Below the pieces are notes generated by a model, which had not been told where the DNA came from, did no database searches, and saw only the letters and a program-made list of their open reading frames with translations. Below are positions 12,040 through 24,334 of a stretch of 64,000 bases of DNA, one piece after another. Positions within the stretch are counted from its first letter, which is position 1. Every line of letters starts with the position of its first letter. A program made the translations under genes and the position numbers. This stretch comes from Terebella lapidaria (Eukaryota; Annelida; Polychaeta; Terebellida; Terebellidae), in NCBI GenBank assembly GCA_949152475.1, contig OX424562.1, forward strand, positions 39,294,157 through 39,358,156, given 5' to 3'.

Positions 12040-13130
12040 CACTTCTGATTGTTGTGCGTGTAGTTCTGTGTCGTTGTTGGTTTTATCACACTAGATGTAG
12101 GTTTAATACACTACCCGATGTCTCGATAAGCCTGACATTACAGGGTGTCTCACGGGACATCACTCATAGATTAAGCTCGCTTGTCACAGCCGATAACGAG
12201 ACCTGTAAAGGAATCACAGCAGTCAAACCACTCAATAAATGTCAGGCACGAAACGGGTCACTCCACGTGATGATTAACGTGATGATAAACTTCCAATTCT
12301 TGGCACTGCAATATCGCGCAATGCTGCAAAGTTTGTAATGCAATGTCTAGTAGTTTGAACAGTTGCAATGCAAAAGAAGGGGCGTCGAAACTCTCTGCCC
12401 GTAACGATTTGTTTGTTTCTTTGTTGAGGTGCTGCTTGTAGTGCATGAACTTGCCGCCGTGATGTATTCATTGCCAATGGCATCTCCCAGAAGAAGAATG
12501 GCAACACGAGATATACTGGATACCCATAATTAGTACCGCGTAGCTCCCAGTCTGCATTACGATGTGTGCGCCTGCTTGCAGAGACACCTGGGGGAGTTGT
12601 TTAGGAGAACATGGACACCTGTTGATGCACAATTACCTGCAGAGCCAAGGCCGTCTAAGGCAATTTGACGCCTCGTTAATACACACATTACGCCTTTATA
12701 TATGTGTCTAGGGTTTGTCTGAAATAGATGCTTGATTCGTGGAACAATGCTAGGTTTAAAATTAGCAGTACTAGTTTTTAGTACTTATATGCTGAGTGAA
12801 CGATCCATCGAAAGAGTCGGTACTCGTTTTGGAAGTAGAATTTGACTCTAACCATCGTCCCAGATTGACCGACAAGAAACAAAAATATAAGACTCGCCAA
12901 CAATTTATTTAAACAAAAATACATAGTTGTGATATATGAATGTGTAGAGTCTATCCGTGAATAATCACTCAGGGGTAAATCAGTGTCTCTCACACCCGTC
13001 ACTGAGAGATTGATTTAATTCCATTATTTCGCAGGAGGATGACCCAGTCGATGAAGAACTTGTTTGACATTTTCGTCATCGATGCACTTACTCACAAAAC
13101 TGAAAAGAGAAAGCTGGCAGTTCGATCTCA
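12040..13130 (+). repeat. Right copy of the 4.7-kb duplicated locus
   Basis: The match to 4,722-6,200 covers the CACACTAGAT...TCTCGATAAGC start, the ETCKGITAVKPLNKCQARNG frame (12,054-12,338), the AGGTTTAAAATTAGCA block and the GTCGATGAAGAACTTGTTTG end. A 12-bp in-frame duplication (GTGATGATTAAC) occurs at 12,268-12,291. The frame then diverges and stops early, and the end exon has an early stop, so this copy is probably non-functional. Confidence 0.5.
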
Positions 13131-13173
13131 CAAAATACAAATCCCAGAGACCTGATACGCAGGAGGATCATCA

Positions 13174-14883
13174 ACACCCTGCAACATATCTTAAGGCGGT
13201 GACTGACCTAGTTCTTTTGTCTAGGGGTCAGGTTATGTTATTGTCACCGACTTGTGCTCAGATTTTTTGGAAGGAAGATCAACACAAGGTAAGAAAAATG
13301 CAATTTCTGCAACATAACGCATATATTTAATAACTGAGGGAGATGATACGATGTCCGAGATACTACTACAAATTTATGTATTTCACAAATATTTGTAGGG
13401 GCTGAAATTCCCCAGAAATAAGGTTTCTTCCATCAATGTTTACCCCAATTTTGATATGGTCATCACGTTCATGGTCATTTTCAATAATTTCTGCACATTG
13501 TATTTCGCTAACCTGTACACGGGAGTTAAGATAATCATCTCATGTTTCATATATCCTGCGCACACGCACCAATATATTGTAATTTTTGACATATTGCTAA
13601 ATTACTACACACGCTTGTCGTGTCACCGATTTGAGTCAAGCGTCACCGACTTAAGATGTTAGTTGCCCAGAAAAGGACTGATATCTCTCCACGAAAAACG
13701 CAGAAAGTATTAGCCACCGCCGATGTTCAATCAACGGTATGCATTGCAACATCATAATGCAAATGTTTATATTATTTTCTTCCCATATTCTTGTCTTCAT
13801 ATTTGGAATATGAGCAAAATTAACATGTACATTATACACACTCATAATACGTGAACATGCCTAAATTATTTGCATAGTCCCATCGTAGTCCCATCGTTTG
13901 TTCATTCAGGAATCATGGCAGGAAAAGAAAGCTGTACCTGTCTATTAAGTTGTGCACGTACAAACTGCGAAGATAGCAATGCGACAATGACGCACCGACC
14001 GGGTCCGACTCGGGTACAGACTCGGCTACAGAGTCGGGGGATGATCTGGACACCACAGTGTTTTCTAGAGAGTGTTTCGGAGAGCGATGACCACCTGCAT
14101 GCACGAAATGCAGTGCAATAAACACTTTTGCAACACTTGCTGGTTACGACTGTTTTTATGACAATTTGTTACATAGTATTGAAGAAGGTCTTATAGGCAG
14201 GGACACTATGTCGTCCAAGCTATTCAATGAGTATCTGTCGTCCGTGTCATCCCGCGATACATTTCAACACAGTGATGACACTTTGATGTGGTGGACGGCG
14301 GGATTCAACCGCTATAACCGTACACGAGAACACCTTTCCTGAGAACTCATTGTACAGTTCAACTCATTCAACAAGTGGGTATGTTATACCCAAAATTTAA
14401 ACCTAAGTCGGTGACGCTTGACTCAAATCGGTGACACGACAAGCATGTGGAATAACTTAGGAATAACTGAAAAATTACAAGATATTAGTGCATATGCGCA
14501 GGATGTATGAAAAATGAGATGATTATCTTAACTCCCGTGTACAGATTATCGAAATACAATGTACAGAAATTATTGAAAATGACCATGAACGTGATCACCG
14601 TGTCAAAATTGGGGTAAACATTGATGGAAGAAACCTTATTTCTGAGCAATTTCAGCCACTACAAATACTTGTGAAATACATAAATTTGTAGTAGTATCTC
14701 GGACATCGTATCATCTCCCTCAGTTGTTATATATATGCGTTTTGTTGCAGAAATTGCATTTTTCTTACCTTGTGTTGATCTTCCTTCCAAAAAAACTGAG
14801 CACAAGTCGGTGACAATAACATGACCTGACCCCTAGACAAAAGAACTAGGTCCGTCACCGCCTTAGGATATGTTGCAGGGTGT
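13174..14883. mobile_element. Element with about 480-bp terminal inverted repeats
   Basis: The arms 13174-13656 and 14401-14883 are near-identical inverted repeats. A TCAA flanks both ends if the terminus is CACCCTGCAACATATC. Each arm has several GTCACCGA/GGCGGTGAC motifs at both its outer and inner borders, as expected for protein-binding subterminal repeats. The 744-bp centre has a short coding-like stretch (DSDSGTDSATESGDDLDTT, near 14,008-14,060) and SRDTFQHSDDTLMWWTAGFN (near 14,250), but no full transposase. The superfamily is unresolved. High arm identity suggests a fairly young internally deleted copy. Confidence 0.75.
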
Positions 14884-14889
14884 CAAGCA

Positions 14890-16770
14890 ACAGCAGAATC
14901 ATCAAGACGGTGCTCTATTACTGTATGTATTACAATATATCCACTTCAGTAAATCTGCCGTATCATGTCTGGATGGATATTATTTGTGAAGATGACTATT
15001 CGGTGGACTGAAGTGTCTTGTTGGTGGCAATAGGTTGATTCCTACATTCGGTCAGTCAGTGATCTATCTATAGGTGACCTGAATCCAGACACCAAAACAT
15101 CACCAAAACTGTAATTTCTGCACCAAACATCGTCATTGACCTGGCATAAAGAGAACTGTAAATAGTTGAAATGTACTTTGGAATCGCTTGTCCAAATATG
15201 CAAATAAACATGTACAATTTGTTATCATTGTAGTGTGTCTTCTTGACGTCTGTGGTATGGTATGTTAAATCCAGAAGGAACTTCAAACTAAATTTACTGC
15301 AAAATGGATATTATATTAGCCATTCTATAAAAGGCTGTTGCTGGACCAAATTAGATTGAGACTGATTGCTTTGCGTCTCAATGATATGAACTGTCAACGG
15401 TTGTTCATCAATGATGTCGGGTCCCACCAGGAGCATTGGATTGGGAGTGACAGCAGGATAGCAACACAGCTATCTGTCCACGGCGTCATATGTCTATCAT
15501 CCAAGGAAACATGACTATTGACTACCCTGCGCCGAATATGAGAGAACACACATTTTTAGATGCCCAGACAATAGGCAGCCAAATAGCGTATAAAATAGAG
15601 CTACCAGAAAACAGCAAATATCTGTTTTCCCCTTTTTCAGTCAGGTTCATCTCAGCAATTCACATCAATATACTGCAATGCGAGAACAGACTCTCTCACA
15701 ATCTACACATTTTGAGAATTTTTGACTTCACAGAGTTTGCAGGTGTGACTCTGTAGTTTGCCGTGAACAAAATGTATGAGGTGTTTTGCTCGTCCATTAG
15801 CGCACCGAACGTGAGTGGTCATTACGTGTAGATAGCTTTCAATGAGGAAGAAGGATGTATGATGGGATGGATGTGGATCCCGGGGGTCCAGGCGTCATCT
15901 CGGTGGTTCAGACACACTGAACCCTTTTTGGCGGAAGAAGCCCAGAATTGGACAACACACGATGTATTACGGTGAAGTGCCCTGTGAGATCGCAGTACCA
16001 TCTATAAGTCATGAGAGGAGGATGCTCCGCAACAAATTAAATAATCTCTTGTTGGTCGTAAGACGCCGAAACTGTGATGCAGCTTCAAATTACTACACTT
16101 CGCACGGATGCTGCAGCAATTTTAAGAGATAATGGGAGATCGGAAATGTACGAATGGAAAAAATGGCCCTGGCGAATTTCGCTAATTCCGGTGGAATTAA
16201 CTGGAATCTACGCAACGATTTCACGAATTCGAGTGTCTTTTGTTGTTATTATTATCACCAAAATGATCAATGCATGTTTGTTCTTCCCAAAAACTTTTCC
16301 TGTGAAACATTTATATCTGATCTATGCATTGTAGTAATACACAGATCATACTTCTTGGTGTTCCAGGTTGCCTTTTTGTTCAATCATCCTCAAGTATTGG
16401 TTTTATTTTCACTCGTCTTCCATGGTTGCACACCTATCATTTTACACATTGTTATCTCTTCCATAAGATATTCAGACTATACACATTTACATTCAAAGAA
16501 CTTGCAAATGGAGACATTCTATTTACACAAATGACATTGAATTATATGTTTCAAATCCGACCGTAGCCAAACATGAGATGGAACACCAAACACATTATGT
16601 GTCAGAGTAATACACTGCACATGTCTATAAATGAAATGTAGCAGACATGAAGATCGCCAGGGTCAGCAAGATTACAGCATTTAGTTACCATTCTAGGATT
16701 TTCTCTGGACATCAATGTAGCGATAGAGATAGCATTATGTGCTAGGCCACATTATCCAGGTCCCGTCCTG
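14890..16770. other. Noncoding sequence
   Basis: Frames at 15,490-15,756 and 16,154-16,534 have no recognisable motif and ordinary A/T-rich composition. No repeat was found. Confidence 0.4.
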
Positions 16771-17507
16771 TATCATGGCTTCAATGGCATCGGTACGCAG
16801 CAAAGAAAGTTAACGGGAAAATATTTAACAACAACTGGCAAACAAAAAGGTTTTTCAGTATCATGTGCAGCACGGATATTTGTACTGATTTTGTGGTTAT
16901 TATGTCATAATTGTGTACCCCCGCCTCCCCTCTCCGGAATGATATTTGCTGATAATTATCAAGGTGCACCGGGTTATTTGTTTGTGCTCAGTTTGATATT
17001 TGTTAAAGGCGCAACCTTTGACGGGAAACTATTTCAGACAGTGAAAAAAATGTACAGCCCAAAAACTGGCCTGGTATGAAAGCTATGGCGTCGAACTGTG
17101 GGGTTCATAATTTTTGTTCTTTGTAGCTTTCCACTGCAGCATTTTCTTTGGCAGGTTGTTCATAAATCATCCTGGTAGATTTGCTGCTTCTCTACCTCTG
17201 TAGTCTGATGTTTAAATGCCTATGTGATGAACATTATAATATGACCAATACAAAGTATTGCCAAAATATTGAGAAATCAATCAGAACGGATATGAATATC
17301 GCGAGAAACCACATCGAAATGTCACAAACTGATCTGCATAAATTATCAAGAGTTTTATAAATACATAACATACACAATTTACGGCTACTTCGTTATACAC
17401 GTATTTGGGTGTCGGATGCTCAACGAACAGCACGTATATACTCACCCGATAAATAGCAGATAAAACTAGAAGCAGACTAGAAGGGCTATGTATGGCGTGT
17501 TGATGCA

Positions 17508-17700
17508 AGTATCAATCTATTACCACCAATACAGTCAGATTTTGATGATGCCATTAACAAACGTAAAATACAACATTTTGCAATAGAAACAAAGCCCGAC
17601 CAAATAGTTTATCCAAAGACACTGGCGTCATCAGGGGCAGACAGTGTGTGAAATGTAGTTGTTTCTACTGTACATCTGATGGAATTATCATACAAATACA
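17508..17700. repeat. Dispersed repeat, second copy of the 5.4-kb insertion
   Basis: This matches 5,375-5,560 over TCAATCTATTACCACCAATA, ACAACATTTTGCAA, AAACAAAGCCCGACCAA, ACTGGCGTCATCAGGGGCAG and TAGTTGTTTCTACTGTACA. No ends or promoter are obvious. Confidence 0.7.
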
Positions 17701-18654
17701 CATTAGAGATGATTCATTAGATGAGCGATTTGTTGTACGTGTGAATATGTGTCAGAAACATTTGGTTTCTGAAGGACATGAACGGTTAGCGCGCATCTTC
17801 ATACAAAAATGCAGACGAGGATAGGTCAACATTATTTTAAGCAGATTATTCAGGATTTTTTAAAATATTATTGATATAACGGCTGAGGTATAAGTTCAAG
17901 TTGATGCTGGATTTCATGTGCAGTAGAAGCAAACTGGCGTCATTTTGTTGAATGACCATGTAACGACAATGCATATTATATCCAGTGGAGTAACTTTTCT
18001 TCACAAACCTTGATTGATCACCTGAATAGTCATAAACTACCAATAATTTTCTTCAATGAACCCAGGATTGCTTTGACCCGATATGGGTGTTATAGATAAT
18101 AGCGAATTCATTTACATATATTGCTATTCGAGGGTCATCTTTGATTCTTTATTACTCTATGATTGATACTCCATGTATTAATTATGCTAAATCTGTTGTG
18201 CACTCCCGACATATTGTTTGTGAATCAATACGATAATTTTTTCTTGAGAACAATAAGCATTCTACTACATGTGTAGTGGACGTGAATTCCACAACCGTGC
18301 AGTACAGGTACATTCCACCATAAAATATACATCTCATACATCGCTCAGATCTGCTGTGGATGTTGACTGTCAGTAGATATTGGTGTTTGAGTTACACTTC
18401 AAGGTTCTAAGTCATGGAATGATTGATCATCTCATTAACCATCAGTGTTGTGAATGGCAGACTTGCACTGAGTTTGTTTCTGACTGTTTCAGGTTCAATA
18501 GAAAATGGACACTTTCATTATTTCATGATCGAAATTTCCAGAAATATTCGAAACATCTAAAGCAATATGACATTTACTACCGAACGTGAAAGCGTTCATA
18601 ACATTTCAAATGGGGAAAAATACATTATACACTGATTTTTCTTACTTGTTTTTG

Positions 18655-19150
18655 ACGATATTTTCGCGATGCTAAATGTTATCATTCTATAACTTGGCAT
18701 ACTTCGCCTGAGTTACAAACGGCAATTAGCTACCAAATTTCATACTCTTATTGTGAAAATTGAAGAAGTTGGCAAGCTACCTCAATGTTAAATTTCAGCC
18801 CAGAATGGAATCTCGAGAATCTGAGCATATTCGAAGATTTGGTCCGTTTACATCCATAATGATTCGAAGTATTATTGTACCTTTGGACCAGAAGACACGT
18901 GAGGGTGTATTCTACACACACACACATTGATTTCGAAAGATTGTACAGCTATAAAACCGAGCATGTGCACAAAATTACAGGCGTGCCTAGTAATTAAATG
19001 ACGGGGCTAAGTTTACCATTGGAGCAGATTGCCACCTTTTTCAGTTTTCAAGAGAGAAGTCTGAAATTCGGTAGAATATTGCCGTTTGACTCCCATGTGA
19101 AGTATGCCATGTTATAGAACGATATCATTTAGCATCGCAAAAATAGCGAA
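18655..19150. mobile_element. Fold-back MITE related to the one at 54.4 kb
   Basis: The arms 18,655-18,800 and 19,010-19,150 pair over GCGATGCTAAATG, ATAAC(T/A)TGGCATACTTC, CAAACGGCAAT and TTGAAAA-TGAAGAAGTTGG. The inner arm block (TTGAAAA...AAGTTGGCAA and CAATGTTAAATTTC) is shared with the fold-back inside HERC1 at 54,407-54,961, while the outer sequence differs. Confidence 0.65.
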
Positions 19151-19735
19151 AGACAATGTTAACGAATTAGAAAAATCATAGTATTATGATTATGTTTTTT
19201 TCAGATTTTTTGACTTTCTAACATGCATCATCATTATGTGTCGAGAGAACATGAAATGATTACAACAACATTTAATGAAGATATTGGATGTTGCAGCTCT
19301 TCCGTCGTGAATATGATACGGAAATTTCGGCCCAGGGCATTTCTGCTATTTTTTTACTTCATGATTGATATTTCGAGATTCAGAACCATGCTATATGACA
19401 TTGAAACGTTGGTATATGATTGTGTTATTGATGTTATTATCATGTCATTATATGATAATTTACCTCAGCATGATGGAGAAAGTATGCCATCTCTTGGAAT
19501 TACTGATGTGAAAATTACAAACAAAAATGCCATGAAATATTCCATGATGTCAAGTTACGTATACCTAGATATATCAGCGATTCAGGTATTAACTTTACAT
19601 AGTTTGGCTTTTTATTACATACCAAATAATTGCAAATAGATACTTTGATTACAACAAAAAAGCCGTAGTTTATATATTTAAAATCCAAACATAACCTGAT
19701 AGTAAATGGCACAACAAACAACTGATTATTTATAA

Positions 19736-20151
19736 GGCCAAAATAAAAAGTATTGTGGTTCTGGTTATTAGGGTCCCCGAAAAAGTGATGCGGTGACGCG
19801 ATTTTCTTTTTTTCTTTTTTATTCCCTAAAATTGGCTGCTTATGAATAAACCGGCCAAATATTTCCCATTTGGCCAACCATTTTTCCCTAAAATTGCCTG
19901 CTGAGATCACTAACCCGGTCGAATTTGGCCAATTTGGTCAGCCATACACCAAGTTTTGCAATTTGAAAGGCAATCGGGAACATTTTATTGATCATTTTCT
20001 CACCAAAATCGGCGCACGGGTGTGAATATACTGAAAAAAACCCAGAAAATCGGCTCTCAGAAAGTGATTTTCGTTTTTAAAAAAAACGAGTGATGTGCAG
20101 GCTTTAAAGTGACGCGCGCGCCTAACCAGAACCATAATACTTTTTTTGGCC
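19736..20151. mobile_element. MITE with GGCCAAAA ends, 416 bp
   Basis: GGCCAAAATAAAAAGTATTG then TGGTTCTGGTTA at the left and its inverted counterpart GGCCAAAAAAAGTATTATGG then TTCTGGTTA at the right form terminal inverted repeats of about 30 bp. Just inside, both ends have a GTGACGCG-type motif. No target duplication is obvious. It sits between the two copies of the 16.8/20.2-kb duplication. Confidence 0.7.
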
Positions 20152-20214
20152 TGAGATCTATCACTGCACACGCCTAGATAAGTGGCATGCCACAATCATG
20201 AAGATATATAGGAT

Positions 20215-22430
20215 GAGCAATATATAACTACCTACGACGGAGGTTAATCAGAACGTATTTTAACAATGGCAAACAAGTTACTGAAGTTTTCCAGTATCTA
20301 GTGCAAACACGAATATTTTCAACTGGTTGTGTGGTTATTTTGTCCTAATTTCGTACCACCTCATCCCCTTTCTAATATAATATTTGCTGATAATTAACAA
20401 GGTGCACCAGGTCATGTGTTTGTGCTGCGTTTGTTATTTGTTAGGTGCTCAACCTTTGACGGGGAACCATTTCAGACAGTAAAAAAAAATACAGCTTGGT
20501 ATGAGAACTATGGCGTCGAACTGTGGGGTTCATAATTTTTGTCTTTTGCAGTCTGCGAACAGCAACATTCGCCTCAGCAGGTTGGCCATAAATTAACCTG
20601 GTAGATTTGCTGATCGGATAGCTCAGCTTTTCTCATGTACTCCCTCCAGACGACGATACACAGCTAATTCATAGCAGGATAAGAAATCAAGTGCACACTT
20701 CCACTATCATGAAATGCGTGTAGCATTCTCATTCAACGTGCGAAGCGTTTCATTCGTAAAGAAAACGCAAACCCATCAAATATAAAGGAAATTAGCCAGT
20801 TTTCGCACGAACAATCCATGTAGAGTCAGACCCAATACAGACGAAAATAAAAACCCACTCAAGGGTCTGTGGTGTATTCGTGATCTAACGGAGAGACATT
20901 GCTCGTTTTTTTATTATGAATCATCAAAATATTTTTAGCAGGATGTACGATGGTTATGATATAATAGCTCTCAGATATTTAATCAGATGTACTTAAATCG
21001 AGGATAAAAGTGATTTTAATCTGATTATTCCATGGAATGTTTTTTTCTGTAAGAGCCGATCATCCAAGGATGTATTTTTTGGAGGACTTTAATAAAACTG
21101 GATATGATCTATTGATGAATAAAACGTGTTGATAGTCATGAAACTGCAAGAGGATTAACACTGGGAAATTCCACATTTCATAACAATAATAATCATTCTG
21201 TTTGAGCAATGTTACAACCAAGCACCATTAGAATCATTTTTTAATGTTGCTGGTAAGACAACACAAATTAAACGTACAAAATTTTGATCACAAATCTTCA
21301 ATACGTGAACTATACAATTTACGTCTCCTACATATCTCACACATGCTTATGTCGACAATATGGTGTTGATGTTTTCTATCAGTAGATATATTTCATCCAC
21401 TTTACACTCCATGATTGTGTTAGATTGATCAACTCACTAACATTTGGTGTTGCTAGCGGTGGTCTGCCATACTGCACAAAGGATCGCTTTTGACTGTTGC
21501 GGGTTCAACGGATGATGAAGATTATACATGTATATATTGCAGTAGCGGATTTAGAGGGGGGGGCTACTGGGATGAGGACCCCCCCCCCCCTCCTTTTCGG
21601 AGACAATACATATATATCAGAGTTTCCATAAGCGGCTTCAGGCCTCCTGCTCGAAAAATTTATGTCAAAATTTCATGTTTGAGTTCAGGTTGATCATAGT
21701 GAGTTTGTTTGAAATGTATACTCAGGAGAGACCAGTATGCTCAGCTACCACATAACATAAAAGGAGTTCTGGCTTCTGGGCCCTTCAGCAGGCCCAGACC
21801 CCCCAGCTGAGACGAGCTCGCTTCGTTTCTATTTTTGGCATTAAATATGAAAGTATGGCGATCAATCGGTATTGAGGTGGAAGTCATACCGAGGAGATGT
21901 CATCAACTTAACACTCAACATAAAAAAAGACTCTTGCTTCGAGGTCTCTTGAGCGGCCCCAGACCCTGACGGCGACCGGTTCGCTTCACTTCATATTTTT
22001 TTTATACACCAGGGGCATGAAGTGGGATTTATACCCAGGAGATGCCGGGAAGCTACCACAGGACATAAAAAAGGATATGGTTTCTGGGGCCCCTTTAGCG
22101 GGCCCCAGACCCCACGCCGTATAATGTTTGACCCCCTCTTTTCAAATTCATGGATCCGCCCCTGATTTGTTACGTAATGGATAATTTGTGACACTTTGAT
22201 TATTCCGAGAATTATCCAATAATGTTGGCAGCATACAAAACAATATGGCAATCATTTCAGATACCACAAGTTGAAGCTTTTTAAGATGCTTTGGAAAAAC
22301 GCTTAATGGAATGTATAAGTACATTTTTAGGGGGTGGGGGTACCCCGAGCTCCTAATATGCATCATAATTTTCTAGCATTCACAGTGATTACGACAACAT
22401 TGGATCAATGAAGATACCAGATGTTGCAGA
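20215..22430 (+). repeat. Right copy of the 16.8-kb segmental duplication
   Basis: This is collinear with 16,780-19,310. It has gained the hAT-like element A (21,540-22,164) and lacks the fold-back element of the left copy. No gene is supported here; the pieces read as noncoding apart from the short shared frame near 20,500. Confidence 0.6.
21540..22164 (+). mobile_element. Non-autonomous hAT-like element A
   Basis: The left end is CAGTAGCGGATTTAGAGGGG and the right end, inverted, is CAGGGGCGGATCCATGAATT. Such CAG...GCGGAT ends are typical of hAT-superfamily MITEs. The interior has three units around GGGCCC...CCCAGACCCC. No clear 8-bp target duplication is visible at its borders. It lies in the right copy of the 16.8/20.2-kb segmental duplication, absent from the left copy, so it inserted after that duplication. 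Confidence 0.7.
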
Positions 22431-22771
22431 TGCTGAGTGTTGAGAGTCAGATGGACGCCCCGAATATTACAGTACATTTCTCTCCAAGCCCACTAAATGT
22501 TTAACCTGTCAAGTACTTCGGTAAGTTTGAATGACAAGTTATCATAGTTATGATGTTTGTTCCTCATGCACTCTTGTTTTGTTTACCACGGGGTGTAAAA
22601 CCACTCGTGTTTGGATCGCCTGCCCCTTGAACGTGTTCCCTTACACAATAAAAGTCTCGTAGGTACCTGTCATTCAAATGACATCGAAGGACTTGAAACT
22701 AAACAGCACTGAACGGATTTCGATTGCTTCATATCATAACACATCTTCAAGCGTTTAATTATGTATACCAG

Positions 22772-24209
22772 CAGAGGCGGATCCAGGAATTTGAAAAGAG
22801 GGGGTCCAACATTATATGGCGTGGGGTCTGGGGCCCGCTCAAGGGCCCCAGAAGCCAGAGCCTTTGTTCTGTCCTGTGGTAGCTTCCTGGTATCTCCTGG
22901 GTGTAAATCCCACTTATTGCACCTGGTATATTTGTAAAAAAAAATGTTGTGAGTGAAGCTAGCCTGTCCCAGTAAGGGTCTGGGGTCCGCTCAAGAGACC
23001 CTGAAGCCAGAGTCTTTTTTATGACTTGAGGTAAGTTGATGGCGTCTCCTGGGTATAATTTTCATTTGAATACCCATTTATCACCATACTTCCATAATAA
23101 ATGCAAAAACTAGAAACAAGCGAACCTGTCTCAGCTTGGGGGATGGGGGGGGGGGGTGGAGGGTCAAGCCTGCTGAGGGGCCCAGAAATCAAAGCCTCTT
23201 TATGTTCTGAATTAGTTTTGTGACCTTTCCTGGGAATAAATTGCACTTAAAAGTTCATCGATGACCATGTTCTGGAAACTTTGGTAGAAAGTAGAAGGGA
23301 AGCTACCCATTTTGGCCGGGGGTCTGGGGCCCGCTTAAGGGCCCCAGAAGTCATAGCCCTATTTATGTTCTGAACTTATTTTGTGGCCTCCTCCTGGGAA
23401 TAAATTGCACTTAAAAATTCATCGATGGCCATGCTCTGGAAACGTTGGTAGAAAGTAGGAGGGAAGCTATCCATTTGGGCCGGGGGTCCATTTGGCCCGC
23501 TCAAGGGCCCCAGAATTCATAACCCTTTTTATGTTCTGAACTTATTTTGTGGCCTTCTCCTGGGAATAAATTGCATTTAAAAATTCATCGATGACCATGT
23601 TTTGGAAAGTTTGTGAAAAATGTACATGCAGAAGGGAAGGTACACATTTGGGCCGGGGGTCCTGGGGCCTGCGCAAAGGCCCCAGAAGTCATAGCCTTCC
23701 TTATGTTCTGAACTAATTTTGTGCCCTTTCCTGGGAATAGTTGCACTTAAGAATTCATTGATGACCATATTCTGGAAAGTTTGTAAAAAGGTGAAAGAGA
23801 AGCTGGACATTTGGGCCGGGGGTCTGAGCCCACTGAAGGCCCCCAAAATCATAGCTTTTTTATGTTCTGAATTAATTTAGTGGCTCTCCTTGGTATATAT
23901 TGCAGTTAAATTTCATTGATGACCATGTCCTGAAGAGTTTGTAAAAAAGGTGTAGAAGGGAATCTGCACACTTGGGTGGGGGGTCCGGGGCCTGCTGAAG
24001 GACCCCAGAAGCCAGACCTCTTTTTATGTCCTGTGATAGCTTCCCGAGTATACATTTCGAACAAACTCACCATGATCAACTTGTTCTTAAACATGATATT
24101 TCAACATCATTTTTCTCGGGCAGGAACGCTGAACCCGCCTATGTATATGTATTTTTTTTCAAAAAGGGGGGGTCTGACCCCAGTAACCCCCCCTCTAAAT
24201 CCGCTACTG
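22772..24209 (-). mobile_element. Non-autonomous hAT-like element B with internal tandem array
   Basis: The left end is CAGAGGCGGATCCAGGAATT and the right end, inverted, is CAGTAGCGGATTTAGAGGGG, so it is the reverse orientation of element A 600 bp away. A direct TACCAG flanks both ends (22,766-22,771 and 24,210-24,215), a likely target duplication. Between the ends lie about eight units of 150-190 bp, each with GGGGTCTGGGGCC-like blocks and TTCATCGATGACCATGTT. The repeated short reading frames it yields (for example near 23,577-23,852) are by-products of the array. Confidence 0.75.
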
Positions 24210-24334
24210 TACCAGTATGTGTGATATTGGGCCCACACTACTGGGACTATATTCTAGGGATGATTTCTAGCTCACGCACTCCAGAATGTTGTTCCACTTG
24301 ATCCAGTATTTATAGTCACATATACAAGCTGGTT

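Larger units (their letters stand above)
16780..19310 (+). repeat. Left copy of a diverged segmental duplication
   Basis: Collinear blocks match 20,215-22,430: 16,800-17,115 with 20,235-20,560 (shared ATTTGCTGATAATTA, GGTGCACC, CAACCTTTGACGGG, TATGGCGTCGAACTGTGGGG), 18,360-18,500 with 21,355-21,495, and 19,220-19,300 with 22,355-22,425. Identity is moderate, so it is old. Both copies contain the frame WYE(S/N)YGVELWGS ending at the same TAA, but frames upstream do not agree, so coding is doubtful. A fold-back MITE lies inside this copy. Confidence 0.6.

Noticed and set aside
19223-19639. 138-codon open frame
   Set aside because: A/T-rich, overlaps the end of the segmental duplication where the other copy is not open, and has no motif.
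23577-23852. 91-codon frame with an internal repeat
   Set aside because: It is a by-product of the tandem units in hAT-like element B; the repeat follows DNA units and no codon selection is evident.
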